Below are positions 41,164 through 49,875 of a stretch of 58,948 bases of DNA, in pieces. The stretch covers positions 1 to 58,948 of the forward strand of contig DWYB01000090.1 in assembly GCA_019118885.1 (NCBI GenBank). Direction: 5' to 3'. The translations under genes and the position numbers were made by a program. The notes below the pieces were generated by a model, which saw only the letters and a program-made list of their open reading frames with translations, was not told where the DNA came from and did not search any database. Position 1 is the first letter of the stretch; the number at the start of each line of letters is the position of its first letter. This stretch comes from Candidatus Mediterraneibacter surreyensis (lineage in GTDB: Bacteria; Bacillota; Clostridia; Lachnospirales; Lachnospiraceae).

Positions 41164-42876
41164 ATGGAAAAATGGTTCATCACTATGAAAAAAGCGGATT
41201 TTAATCAGATTGGAGAGAAATATCATATTTCGCCGATTCTTGCGAGACTGATCCGCAACAGGGATATCATCGGGGATGAGGCTGTTGATTTCTATCTGAA
41301 CGGAACGATAGCAGATCTCTATGACGGTATGCTGATGAAAGATATGGACCGGGCTGTGGAGATCCTGTCAGAGAAGATCCGGGAGGAGAAGCGGATCCGT
41401 GTGATCGGTGATTATGATATAGACGGGGTGAATGCCACGTACATTCTCCAGCAGGGACTCTCTGAGCTGGGAGCGGATGTGGATACGGATATCCCGGACC
41501 GGATCAAGGATGGATACGGGCTGAATATCGACTTGATCGACCGGGCGATCGACGACGGAATCGACACGATCATTACCTGTGACAATGGGATTGCCGCGGC
41601 AGATGAGATTGCCTACGGGAAAGAAAACGGACTGACGATCGTGGTGACGGATCACCACGAAGTACCCTATGTGGAGATGAACGGAGAGAAAGAATACATA
41701 CTGCCCCGGGCTGACGCAGTGGTCGATCCCCACAGGGCGGACTGCGAATATCCGTTTAAGGGGCTGTGCGGCGCAGCGGTGGCATATAAGCTGATCGAGG
41801 CGCTGTATAACGTAATGCTGAGGGATCCGGAAGATGTGGACTACCTTATGGAAAATGTAGCCATTGCCACGGTGGGCGATGTGATGGATCTGACCGGGGA
41901 GAACCGGATCTTTGTAAAGCAGGGACTGGAGATGCTCAAACGGACGCAGAATCCGGGGCTGAAAGCTCTGATCGAATGTACGGGTATTGATGTGGAGCGG
42001 CTGAACGCTTATCATATCGGGTTTGTTATCGGCCCCTGTATCAATGCCAGCGGAAGACTGGACACGGCAAAGCGTGCTCTGGATCTACTGAACGCCCGTA
42101 CCAGACGGGATGCGGTCATGCTGGCGGAGGACTTAAAAGCCCTTAATGACAGCAGGAAAGAGATGACCGAGCGGGGTGTCGAGGAAGCGGTGCAGATGAT
42201 CGAGAGTACCTCTCTGAAGGACGACCGGGTGCTTGTGGTTTATCTGCCGGACTGTCATGAGAGCATTGCGGGGATCATTGCCGGGCGCATTCGTGAGAAA
42301 TATTACAGACCTACATTTGTGCTTACAAGAGCGGAAGAGGGAGTCAAGGGTTCCGGGCGCTCCATCGAGACTTACGATATGTTTGCCCAGATGTGCAGGT
42401 GCAGGGCGCTGTTTACCAAGTTCGGCGGGCATAAGCTGGCAGCCGGGCTCTCACTGGAAGAAGAGAATGTGGAGCGCTTCCGGGAGACGATCAATGAGCT
42501 CTGCGAGCTGAGCGACGAGGATCTTCAGGAAAAAGTATCCATCGATATGAGACTGCCGTTCCCCTATATCACGGAACAGCTTGTAAATGAACTTGAACTT
42601 CTGGAACCATTCGGCAAGGGGAATCCGAAGCCTCTCTTTGCCGAGAGGAACCTGAGAGCTATAAGTCCGCGCATCTTTGGGAAAAACAGAAATGTGCTTA
42701 AATGCAGACTTCAGGATCAGCAGGGGAACCAGATGGAAGCCGTGTACTTCGGCGACGTGGAAGACTGCCTGCAGGCGATGGAGAGGAAGCAGGTCATGTC
42801 GTTTACATATTATCCGACAATCAACGAATACATGGGGAGAAGGACACTGCAGCTTACGATTGTGAATTATCAGTAA
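41164..42876 (+). CDS. recJ: RecJ-type single-strand DNA exonuclease
   Basis: A protein of 570 residues. RecJ degrades single-stranded DNA 5' to 3' in recombination and mismatch repair. DHH phosphoesterase motifs: VIGDYDIDGVNATYIL (motif I), TCDNGIAAADEI, VVTDHHEVP (DHH) and VVDPHRADCEYPFKGLCGAA. The DHHA1 region has GSGRSIETYDMFAQ and FGGHKLAAGLSLE, and a C-terminal OB-like domain follows. It is shorter than Bacillus RecJ, as in many Clostridia. The start at 41164 follows GGGAGG. Confidence 0.92.
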   Translation: MEKWFITMKKADFNQIGEKYHISPILARLIRNRDIIGDEAVDFYLNGTIADLYDGMLMKDMDRAVEILSEKIREEKRIRVIGDYDIDGVNATYILQQGLSELGADVDTDIPDRIKDGYGLNIDLIDRAIDDGIDTIITCDNGIAAADEIAYGKENGLTIVVTDHHEVPYVEMNGEKEYILPRADAVVDPHRADCEYPFKGLCGAAVAYKLIEALYNVMLRDPEDVDYLMENVAIATVGDVMDLTGENRIFVKQGLEMLKRTQNPGLKALIECTGIDVERLNAYHIGFVIGPCINASGRLDTAKRALDLLNARTRRDAVMLAEDLKALNDSRKEMTERGVEEAVQMIESTSLKDDRVLVVYLPDCHESIAGIIAGRIREKYYRPTFVLTRAEEGVKGSGRSIETYDMFAQMCRCRALFTKFGGHKLAAGLSLEEENVERFRETINELCELSDEDLQEKVSIDMRLPFPYITEQLVNELELLEPFGKGNPKPLFAERNLRAISPRIFGKNRNVLKCRLQDQQGNQMEAVYFGDVEDCLQAMERKQVMSFTYYPTINEYMGRRTLQLTIVNYQ

Positions 42877-42891
42877 AGGAGAGGATATATT

Positions 42892-43776
42892 TTATCTGGA
42901 AAATCGAAACTGTTTCGGTGTTGTACCTTTTTCTTCCCGGAAAGCGCGGATCAGATGACTGCAGTCGCAGAATCCTGTTTCCTGACTGATGTAAGTAAGG
43001 TCATAATCGGTCTGCAGGAGCAGATCTTCCACGTGGCTTATCCGTACTTTCCTGATATAGGTACTGCACGGCATACCATAGTATTTGTGGAATTTGGCGG
43101 CAAAGTTGGAATAGCTCATGCCTGCCAGTGCGGCAAGCTGCTCTACCCGGATTTCTTCCGGATAATGACAGTTGATATATTGGGCGGCGGATACAAGCGC
43201 CTTTTGATCGGAATTGTCTGCAGGGATTTTATGTATTCTGAATCCGTTTTCATACCATATGGAAAGCAATTCGGATATGATCATACAGTACAGAGAATGT
43301 GCCTGTATGTCATATCCGAATTTTTTATGGGTTACTACGTCTACTGCCCGGTCAAATAATGCCTTCATCCGAGTGTGTTCCAGTTCCTTCCGGCGGAAGT
43401 AGCATCTTACTTTGGGTTCGGATTCTGCCATACGAAGTATATCCGATATGCCGGGCAGACTGCTGGAGGGGATATCCAAATGCATAGGATCAAATTTCAA
43501 GACATAATAGTGCAGGGGAAAGCTTCCCGAGAGATATATACTGTGCGGTACCTGAGAATAGAATATGATCAGATCTCCCGGTTCCAGTACACAGGTTTCC
43601 TTTCCGGCTTCTACATATGCCTGCCCTTCAATCATATAGAGAATCTCTATGAAATAATGCCAGTGTGATCTGACAGGGAAGATTTCGCTGTGTTCCGCTT
43701 CGAATATGAAAGCTTCATAAGGGGAATTCAAAGTATCTGAATATTCAAAATAAGGTTTCATAATCATCAGTTCCAT
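42892..43776 (-). CDS. AraC-family regulator upstream of the GH113-like gene
   Basis: A protein of about 294 residues. Cupin sensor (PVRSHWHYFIEILYMIEGQA, LEPGDLIIFYSQVPHSIYLS) and HTH_18 domain (RVEQLAALAGMSYSNFAAKF, HKYYGMPCSTYIRKVRISHV, LTYISQETGFCDCSHLIRAF, REEKGTTPKQF). Several ATGs are possible (43800, 43776, 43767, 43761) and no ribosome binding site clearly decides. It is divergent from the GH113-like gene and ends 16 bp from the convergent recJ. Confidence 0.9.
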   Translation of the reverse strand: MELMIMKPYFEYSDTLNSPYEAFIFEAEHSEIFPVRSHWHYFIEILYMIEGQAYVEAGKETCVLEPGDLIIFYSQVPHSIYLSGSFPLHYYVLKFDPMHLDIPSSSLPGISDILRMAESEPKVRCYFRRKELEHTRMKALFDRAVDVVTHKKFGYDIQAHSLYCMIISELLSIWYENGFRIHKIPADNSDQKALVSAAQYINCHYPEEIRVEQLAALAGMSYSNFAAKFHKYYGMPCSTYIRKVRISHVEDLLLQTDYDLTYISQETGFCDCSHLIRAFREEKGTTPKQFRFSR

Positions 43777-43925
43777 TCTTTGATAAAGAGATTTATACAA
43801 TTTTTTTGTCAGTTTATTATATCACGCATCCTCGCATCGTGCTATACTTAGCGGGCAGTTTTGGGAAACCAGTATTTCCTGCGAAGAATTGCTATATGAC
43901 AATATTTGTGCGGAGGATATGACTT

Positions 43926-44855
43926 ATGTACAGAGGAATTAATTTTGCCCCGTTCTGCCGGCGGGGAACACTGAACAGTGAGGAAGCAAAGGAAAGCCTG
44001 GATTTTATGATTGAAAAAACGGGAGCGGATTTTGTGATATTTGCTCCAAACGGATTGCAGGAAACCGCTCATTCAGAAGAAATCTGCTACACTTCCGAGG
44101 GAACGTGTTCTGACGAGGAACTTGCGGATATGATCCGCTATGCGAAATCAAAAGGCATGACGGTGGGAGTAAAACCTACAGTCAACTGTAGAAATGGTTC
44201 CTGGAGGGCATACGTCAGTTTTTTTGAAGAGGACGTTGTCTGCGAGCCGAAATGGGGAAATTGGTTTGCTTCTTATACGGATTTTCAGACACATTATGCC
44301 CGGATTGCGCAAAAGGAAGCGTGCGATCTCTTTATTGCCGGATGTGAGATGGTTATGTCAGAACATCGGGAGAAAGAGTGGAGACAGGTTATCGCTTCGG
44401 TGCGGGAAGTGTATGACGGGATTGTTACATATAATACGGATAAATATCAGGAGCACAATGTGAAATGGTGGGACTGCCTGGACATGATTACATCCAGTGG
44501 ATATTATCCGACGGGAAAATGGGAGGAAGAATTGAACCGGATTGAATCAGTAGTCAGGAAGTACGATAAGCCGTTCCTTTTTGCGGAAACAGGATGTATG
44601 TCCAGAAGAGGCTCGGCAGGAGTTCCCAATGACTGGTCTCTTCAGGGCGAACTGGATCTGCGGGAACAGGCGGACTGGTATGAAGAGATGTTTTCTGCAT
44701 GTGAAAAACGCAGTTGGATCCGGGGCCTTGGCCTCTGGGACTGGCCGGCGCACATTATGTCTGAGAAAAAAGCTGCCAGAGACAGCGGATATTGGTTTAT
44801 GAATAAGCCGGCTCAGGAGGTGATCCGTCACTATTATGAAAAGAAAATATGGTAA
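43926..44855 (+). CDS. GH113-like glycoside hydrolase
   Basis: A protein of 309 residues with a (beta/alpha)8 pattern like GH113, a family that includes beta-1,4-mannanases. The putative acid/base is E141 (FIAGCEMVMSEHREKEWRQV) and the nucleophile E221 (KPFLFAETGCMSRRGS). Other signatures are VTYNTDKYQEHNVKWWDCLD and SSGYYPTGKW. The 80-residue spacing of the two glutamates equals that in characterised GH113 enzymes as I recall them. No signal peptide, so it acts on imported oligosaccharides. Its 3' end overlaps the ABC gene by 20 bp, and a divergent AraC gene precedes it. Confidence 0.82.
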   Translation: MYRGINFAPFCRRGTLNSEEAKESLDFMIEKTGADFVIFAPNGLQETAHSEEICYTSEGTCSDEELADMIRYAKSKGMTVGVKPTVNCRNGSWRAYVSFFEEDVVCEPKWGNWFASYTDFQTHYARIAQKEACDLFIAGCEMVMSEHREKEWRQVIASVREVYDGIVTYNTDKYQEHNVKWWDCLDMITSSGYYPTGKWEEELNRIESVVRKYDKPFLFAETGCMSRRGSAGVPNDWSLQGELDLREQADWYEEMFSACEKRSWIRGLGLWDWPAHIMSEKKAARDSGYWFMNKPAQEVIRHYYEKKIW

Positions 44856-46644
44856 TACATTTAGTTATGAAGAAAGTTTGGATCAGGAGAAGGAAATTAC
44901 CAGGATCTTCACCGGCAGTCATGGGCACAACTTGAAGACGCTGCTCCTTCTTTACCGGGGGCATTATCCTGCGTTGGCGGGATCGGTGATTTTCTTTGTG
45001 ATCAAGCACTCGCCTACGTGGGTTATTCCTGTGGTTACTGCGAATCTCATCAATGCAGTGACCGGAAATGATCCTCATCTGGCAAGAACGATCACTGTCA
45101 ATACAGTGCTTATGGTTCTATTCCTGCTTCAAAATATACCGACGAATTATGTGCATACATGGCTATATGCAAAAAGCGTCCGGGATGTAGAGCGCAGATT
45201 GAGAGAGGCTTTGATCGTAAAACTTCAGATGCTTTCTATATCATTCCATAAAGAGACACAGTCAGGCAGACTGCAGTCCAAGATTATGCGTGATGTGGAG
45301 CAGATCCAGACTCTGTCGGCGCAGATATTTCTGACAGTACTGACAACTATGCTGAATATTGTTGTGTCTTTTGGCGTTGTCCTGACGAGAAGCCCTGTTA
45401 TTTTCCTGTTTTATATACTGACTATGCCTGTCGCTATATTTCTGGTAGTAGTATTCAAGGGAAAGATAAAGGAGTATAATCGCAGTTTCCGACGCGAGAT
45501 GGAAGAAACATCCGCTAAAGTTATGGAGATGGTGGAAATGGTTCCTGTGGCGAGAGCGCATGCTCTTGAAAAGCAGGAGACGAAGAAGATGGGAGTACAG
45601 CTTGATCAAATTGCAAAAAAAGGGCTGAAGCTGGACATGGTACAGACATATTTTTCGTCTATCAGTTGGGTGGCTTTTCAGATATTTCAGGTTCTCTGCC
45701 TTGCATTTACTACGTGGATGGCATATCGGAAAGTTATCGGAATTGGAGACATTACTCTGTATCAGTCGTATTTTACGTCTATTGTTGCACAGATATCCAA
45801 TTTGATCGCGCTTCTTCCTATCATATCGAAGGGGCTGGAATCTGTTGATTCTGTAGGAGATATTATATGCGCCAATGATGTGGAGGATTCCAAGGATAAG
45901 AAAAAGCTGGAGTATGTCAGAGGCGATATCACATTCAGCCATCTGACATTTTCATATCCGAAAAATGAACGGCCTGTCTTAAATGACTTGAATTTGACGA
46001 TCCATCAGGGAGAAACGGTTGCTTTTGTAGGTGCTTCGGGATCGGGAAAGACAACGCTTATCAATCTTGCAATCGGATTTATGAAACCTGATTCCGGACA
46101 TATTTTTATTGATGGCTGTGATATAGAAAAAATAAATCTGCAGAGCTACCGCAGATATATTGCTGTAGTACCGCAGCAGTCCGTGATTTTTACCGGAACA
46201 CTCAGAGAGAACATCACATATGGACTAAAAGATTTTCCGGAAGAAAAGCTACAGGAAGTGGTCCGGGCAGCTAACCTTGAGGATGTGGTGGCGAAGCTGC
46301 CTCAGGGGCTCGATACAGTACTGACTGAACATGGAGAAAATCTGTCTGGAGGCCAGCGTCAGCGGATCTCGATTGCAAGAGCATTTGCCCGGGATCCCAG
46401 GATTTTAATCTTGGATGAAGCTACATCTGCACTGGACAGTGTGTCGGAGAAAAAGATCCAGGAGTCTATCCGCAGACTGATAAAAGGAAGGACTACTCTG
46501 ATTGTTGCACACCGGCTGTCCACTATCCGGGATGCGGATAAGATTGCCGTGATTGGCGAGGGCGGGCTGCTGGAATATGGAACCTGGCAGGAACTAATGG
46601 ATAAAAAGGGAGAGTTTTACAAAATGAGATCTCTTCAGGCATGA
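44836..46644 (+). CDS. ABC exporter half-transporter (ATP-binding/permease)
   Basis: A protein of 602 residues: a six-helix membrane domain (about 45-320) fused to a nucleotide-binding domain. Motifs: Walker A FVGASGSGKTTLINLAIGFM, Q-loop VVPQQSVIFTGT, signature ENLSGGQRQRISIARAFARD, Walker B ILILDEATSALDS, and H-loop IVAHRLSTIRD. This type IV exporter fold usually works as a homodimer. Coupling to a glycosidase by a 20-bp overlap is unusual for an exporter, so its cargo may be a sugar-derived or lipid molecule (inference). Confidence 0.92.
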   Translation: MKRKYGNTFSYEESLDQEKEITRIFTGSHGHNLKTLLLLYRGHYPALAGSVIFFVIKHSPTWVIPVVTANLINAVTGNDPHLARTITVNTVLMVLFLLQNIPTNYVHTWLYAKSVRDVERRLREALIVKLQMLSISFHKETQSGRLQSKIMRDVEQIQTLSAQIFLTVLTTMLNIVVSFGVVLTRSPVIFLFYILTMPVAIFLVVVFKGKIKEYNRSFRREMEETSAKVMEMVEMVPVARAHALEKQETKKMGVQLDQIAKKGLKLDMVQTYFSSISWVAFQIFQVLCLAFTTWMAYRKVIGIGDITLYQSYFTSIVAQISNLIALLPIISKGLESVDSVGDIICANDVEDSKDKKKLEYVRGDITFSHLTFSYPKNERPVLNDLNLTIHQGETVAFVGASGSGKTTLINLAIGFMKPDSGHIFIDGCDIEKINLQSYRRYIAVVPQQSVIFTGTLRENITYGLKDFPEEKLQEVVRAANLEDVVAKLPQGLDTVLTEHGENLSGGQRQRISIARAFARDPRILILDEATSALDSVSEKKIQESIRRLIKGRTTLIVAHRLSTIRDADKIAVIGEGGLLEYGTWQELMDKKGEFYKMRSLQA

Positions 46645-46753
46645 AGATTCGGCTGGAAATTTGTCTGTTCAAAACTGCTTTTATTTTAACATTAAAAATA
46701 CTGATTAAAATTGTTAAAAACATAATTAGATTACCCTGCTTACAGAAAAATGT

Positions 46754-46781
46754 TTGAAAATCGACAAAATAGTGCTATACT
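46754..46781 (+). promoter_or_regulatory. Candidate promoter of the relA leader
   Basis: TTGAAA (46754-46759), 16 bases, TATACT (46776-46781). The predicted start, about 46788, is 114 bases before the relA ATG and 27 bases before a terminator. Confidence 0.6.
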
Positions 46782-46814
46782 ATGAATATTATAGAGTTAT
46801 CATAGAATCAGTGG

Positions 46815-46850
46815 GGATGCCCCGAAGTTACAGAGGCATCCTTTTTATTT
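46815..46850 (+). terminator. Intrinsic terminator in the relA leader
   Basis: GGATGCC pairs with GGCATCC around a 13-nt loop, then TTTTTATTT. It lies between the 46754 promoter and relA, so it is an attenuator if that promoter drives relA, or the end of a short RNA otherwise. Confidence 0.8.
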
Positions 46851-46901
46851 AGAAATATTATACATTATAGATAAACTGTAACAGTGCAAGGGGGTAGTAA
46901 T

Positions 46902-49205
46902 ATGGCAGGAACACTTGAATATGAACAGTTGAACAAGAACCTGGAGGTTGTTGATGGCCATGCCGTAAAGGCTCCCGAGGATTATCAGGATCCGGAGCAG
47001 CTCTATCAGGCGCTTGTCGCAAGAGTAAGAAAATACCATCCCTCAACGGATATCTCCATGATTGAGAAGGCGTATAAGATCGCGAAAGAAGCACATAAAG
47101 ATCAGGTGAGAAAATCCGGCGAGCCATATATCATCCATCCGCTGTGGGTGGGGATCATCCTTGCAGATCTTGAGATGGATAAAGAGACGATCGTGGCAGG
47201 CATGCTCCACGACGCAGTGGAAGATACGGACATGACGCTGGATGACATTACGAAGGAGTTCGGCGAAGAGGTGGCTCTTCTGGTGGACGGCGTCACAAAG
47301 CTGGGACAGCTCAGTTACTCGCAGGATAAGCTGGAAGTACAGGCGGAGAATTTAAGAAAGATGTTCCTTGCCATGGCAAAGGACATCCGGGTTATCATTA
47401 TCAAGCTGGCGGACCGTCTTCACAACATGCGTACGCTTGAGTTTATGACGCCGGCGAAGCAGCAGGAAAAGGCCCGTGAGACGATGGATATCTACGCACC
47501 CATCGCACAGAGGCTGGGTATTTCGAAGATCAAGACCGAGCTCGACGACCTGTCCCTGAAATACTGGAAGCCGGACGTCTACTATCAGCTTGTGCACGAT
47601 CTGAATGAACGTAAGACAGAGAGAGAAGAGTTCGTTCAGCAGATTGTGGCAGAAGTATCGAAGCATATGAAGAATGCCCACATCAAGGCAAAGGTCTACG
47701 GACGTGTAAAGCATTTCTTCAGTATATATAAGAAGATGGTGAACCAGAACAAGACGCTGGATCAGGTGTATGACCTGTTTGCGGTCCGCATTATCGTTGA
47801 TTCGGTGAAAGACTGTTACGCGGCTCTGGGCGTGATCCATGAGATGTATACTCCCATCCCGGGGCGCTTTAAAGATTACATCGCTATGCCGAAACCGAAT
47901 ATGTACCAGTCGCTCCACACGACGCTGATGGGGCCTTCCGGACAGCCTTTCGAGATCCAGATCCGTACCGAGGAGATGCACAAGACTGCTGAATACGGTA
48001 TCGCGGCCCACTGGAAATACAAGGAGGGTGCGGATGCGGCGAAGAGTATGGCGTCTCAGGAGGCAAAGCTCAACTGGCTGCGCCAGATCCTTGAGTGGCA
48101 GAGAGATATGTCCGATAACAGAGAGTTCTTAAGTCTGTTGAAAGGCGACCTTGACCTGTTTGCGGAGGACGTCTACTGCTTTACCCCGAACGGTGATGTG
48201 AAGAACCTGCCTAACGGCTCCACTCCGGTAGATTTCGCCTACGCGATCCACAGTGCGGTGGGAAATAAGATGGTCGGAGCGCGGGTAAACGGAAAACTTG
48301 TCAACATTGATTATAAGATACAGAACGGCGACAGGATCGAGATCCTCACGTCGCAGAATTCTAAGGGACCGAGCCGGGACTGGCTCAACATTGTCAAGAG
48401 CACACAGGCGAAAAACAAGATCAACCAGTGGTTCAAGAAACAGTTTAAAGAAGAAAATATTGTCCGCGGCAAGGAGCTGATCGTATCCTACTGCCGCAGC
48501 AAGAACATTGACCTGCTGAACATCCTGAAACCGAAATATCAGCAGATCGTACAGAAAAAGTACGGCTTCCGGGACTGGGATGCGGTCCTTGCGGCCATCG
48601 GCCACGGCGGCCTGAAGGAAGGCCAGGTAGTGAACCGCCTGCAGGAAGAGTACGAGAAAGAACATAAGAAAGAGATTACAGACGAGACGATCCTTGAGAA
48701 GATATCGGAGGCAAATCGTCAGAAAGTCCATATCGCAAGATCTAAGAGCGGCATCGTAGTAAAGGGCATTAACGATATGGCTGTGCGGTTCTCCAAGTGC
48801 TGTAATCCGGTGCCGGGAGACGAGATCGTCGGCTTCGTTACCCGTGGAAGGGGAATGTCTATCCATCGGACAGACTGTGTGAATATGCTACATCTCTCTG
48901 CAGCTGAGCGGGAGAGACTGATCGATGCCGAATGGGAGGATACATCAGATGCAGAGGGCGGCGGCCAGTATCTTGCCGAACTTAAGATATTTGCGGACGA
49001 CAGACAGGGGCTTCTGATGGACGTGACCAAGGTATTCACGGAAGAGAAGATTGATGTGAAGTCCGTCAATACCCGGACAAGCAAGAAAGGTACGGCAACC
49101 CTGGACATGGGCTTTATCGTTCAGGGGCGTGAACAGCTCGATACAGTGATCAAGAAGCTCAGACAGATTGAGAGTGTGATCGATATCGAGAGAACGACAG
49201 GCTGA
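46902..49205 (+). CDS. relA: Bifunctional (p)ppGpp synthetase/hydrolase
   Basis: A Rel protein of 767 residues that makes and degrades the stringent-response alarmone (p)ppGpp. Domains: HD hydrolase (about 50-200, YIIHPLWVGIILADLEMDKE, MLHDAVEDT, KLADRLHNMRTL), synthetase (about 235-350, YGRVKHFFSIYKKM, DLFAVRIIVDS, GRFKDYIAMPKPNMYQSLHT), TGS (about 395-455, VYCFTPNGDVKNLPNGSTPV), helical and zinc-finger region (CCNPVPGDEIVGFVTRGRG) and ACT (about 690-767). SD AAGGGGG. It heads the relA–MBL–hemZ–hisS–aspS cluster. Confidence 0.97.
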   Translation: MAGTLEYEQLNKNLEVVDGHAVKAPEDYQDPEQLYQALVARVRKYHPSTDISMIEKAYKIAKEAHKDQVRKSGEPYIIHPLWVGIILADLEMDKETIVAGMLHDAVEDTDMTLDDITKEFGEEVALLVDGVTKLGQLSYSQDKLEVQAENLRKMFLAMAKDIRVIIIKLADRLHNMRTLEFMTPAKQQEKARETMDIYAPIAQRLGISKIKTELDDLSLKYWKPDVYYQLVHDLNERKTEREEFVQQIVAEVSKHMKNAHIKAKVYGRVKHFFSIYKKMVNQNKTLDQVYDLFAVRIIVDSVKDCYAALGVIHEMYTPIPGRFKDYIAMPKPNMYQSLHTTLMGPSGQPFEIQIRTEEMHKTAEYGIAAHWKYKEGADAAKSMASQEAKLNWLRQILEWQRDMSDNREFLSLLKGDLDLFAEDVYCFTPNGDVKNLPNGSTPVDFAYAIHSAVGNKMVGARVNGKLVNIDYKIQNGDRIEILTSQNSKGPSRDWLNIVKSTQAKNKINQWFKKQFKEENIVRGKELIVSYCRSKNIDLLNILKPKYQQIVQKKYGFRDWDAVLAAIGHGGLKEGQVVNRLQEEYEKEHKKEITDETILEKISEANRQKVHIARSKSGIVVKGINDMAVRFSKCCNPVPGDEIVGFVTRGRGMSIHRTDCVNMLHLSAAERERLIDAEWEDTSDAEGGGQYLAELKIFADDRQGLLMDVTKVFTEEKIDVKSVNTRTSKKGTATLDMGFIVQGREQLDTVIKKLRQIESVIDIERTTG

Positions 49206-49234
49206 TCTGTTCAGCGTAATGGGAGATTATGAGA

Positions 49235-49858
49235 ATGAAGATAGAAAAATTTGTGCTGGGACCGGTAGGGACGAACTGCTATATTGTCAGAAATGATGAC
49301 ACGATGGAATGTTTCATCGTAGATGTGGCGGCCTGTCCGCCGGAGTTTATCAGTCATATCAGGAATTCGGGAGTGACGGTGAAGGCAGTGCTGCTCACCC
49401 ACGGACACTTCGACCATATCATGGGGCTTGACCGTTTTCTGGAAGAATTTCCGGTTCCGGTCTATGCCTGCGCGGCGGAAAAAGAAGTTCTGGAGAGCGC
49501 GCAGCTGAATTCATCGGCCGGGATGCTGGGGCAGCCTTATACATTTACCGGAGCCAGGTTTGTGAAAGACGGTGACCTGCTGGACGTTGCGGGGATGAAG
49601 ATTCAGGTGATCCAGACCCCGGGACATACCATCGGCGGGTGCTGTTATTACATTGCAGATGAAAATGTCCTGTTCAGCGGAGATACGCTTTTCCGGGCGT
49701 CTGTGGGGCGCACGGATCTGCCTACCGGAAGCATGAGCGCACTGGTGCGCTCTGTCACGGACAGACTTCTTGTGCTGCCGGATGAGACGCACGTGTATCC
49801 GGGGCATATGGAAGAGACAACGATCGGATATGAGAAACAATATAATCCGTTCCTGTAG
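49235..49858 (+). CDS. Metallo-beta-lactamase-fold hydrolase (glyoxalase II-like)
   Basis: A protein of 207 residues with the MBL metal motif LTHGHFDHIMGLDRFL (HxHxDH), plus TPGHTIGGCCYY, LFSGDTLFRASVGRTDLP and VYPGHMEETTIGYE. This matches the YcbL/hydroxyacylglutathione hydrolase-like branch, a zinc hydrolase with broad thioester activity. GGGAG is 9 bases before the ATG at 49235 and only 3 before that at 49229, so 49235 is preferred. It sits between relA and hemZ as in many Clostridia. Confidence 0.92.
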   Translation: MKIEKFVLGPVGTNCYIVRNDDTMECFIVDVAACPPEFISHIRNSGVTVKAVLLTHGHFDHIMGLDRFLEEFPVPVYACAAEKEVLESAQLNSSAGMLGQPYTFTGARFVKDGDLLDVAGMKIQVIQTPGHTIGGCCYYIADENVLFSGDTLFRASVGRTDLPTGSMSALVRSVTDRLLVLPDETHVYPGHMEETTIGYEKQYNPFL

Positions 49859-49875
49859 TTACAGATGGGGAAAAG

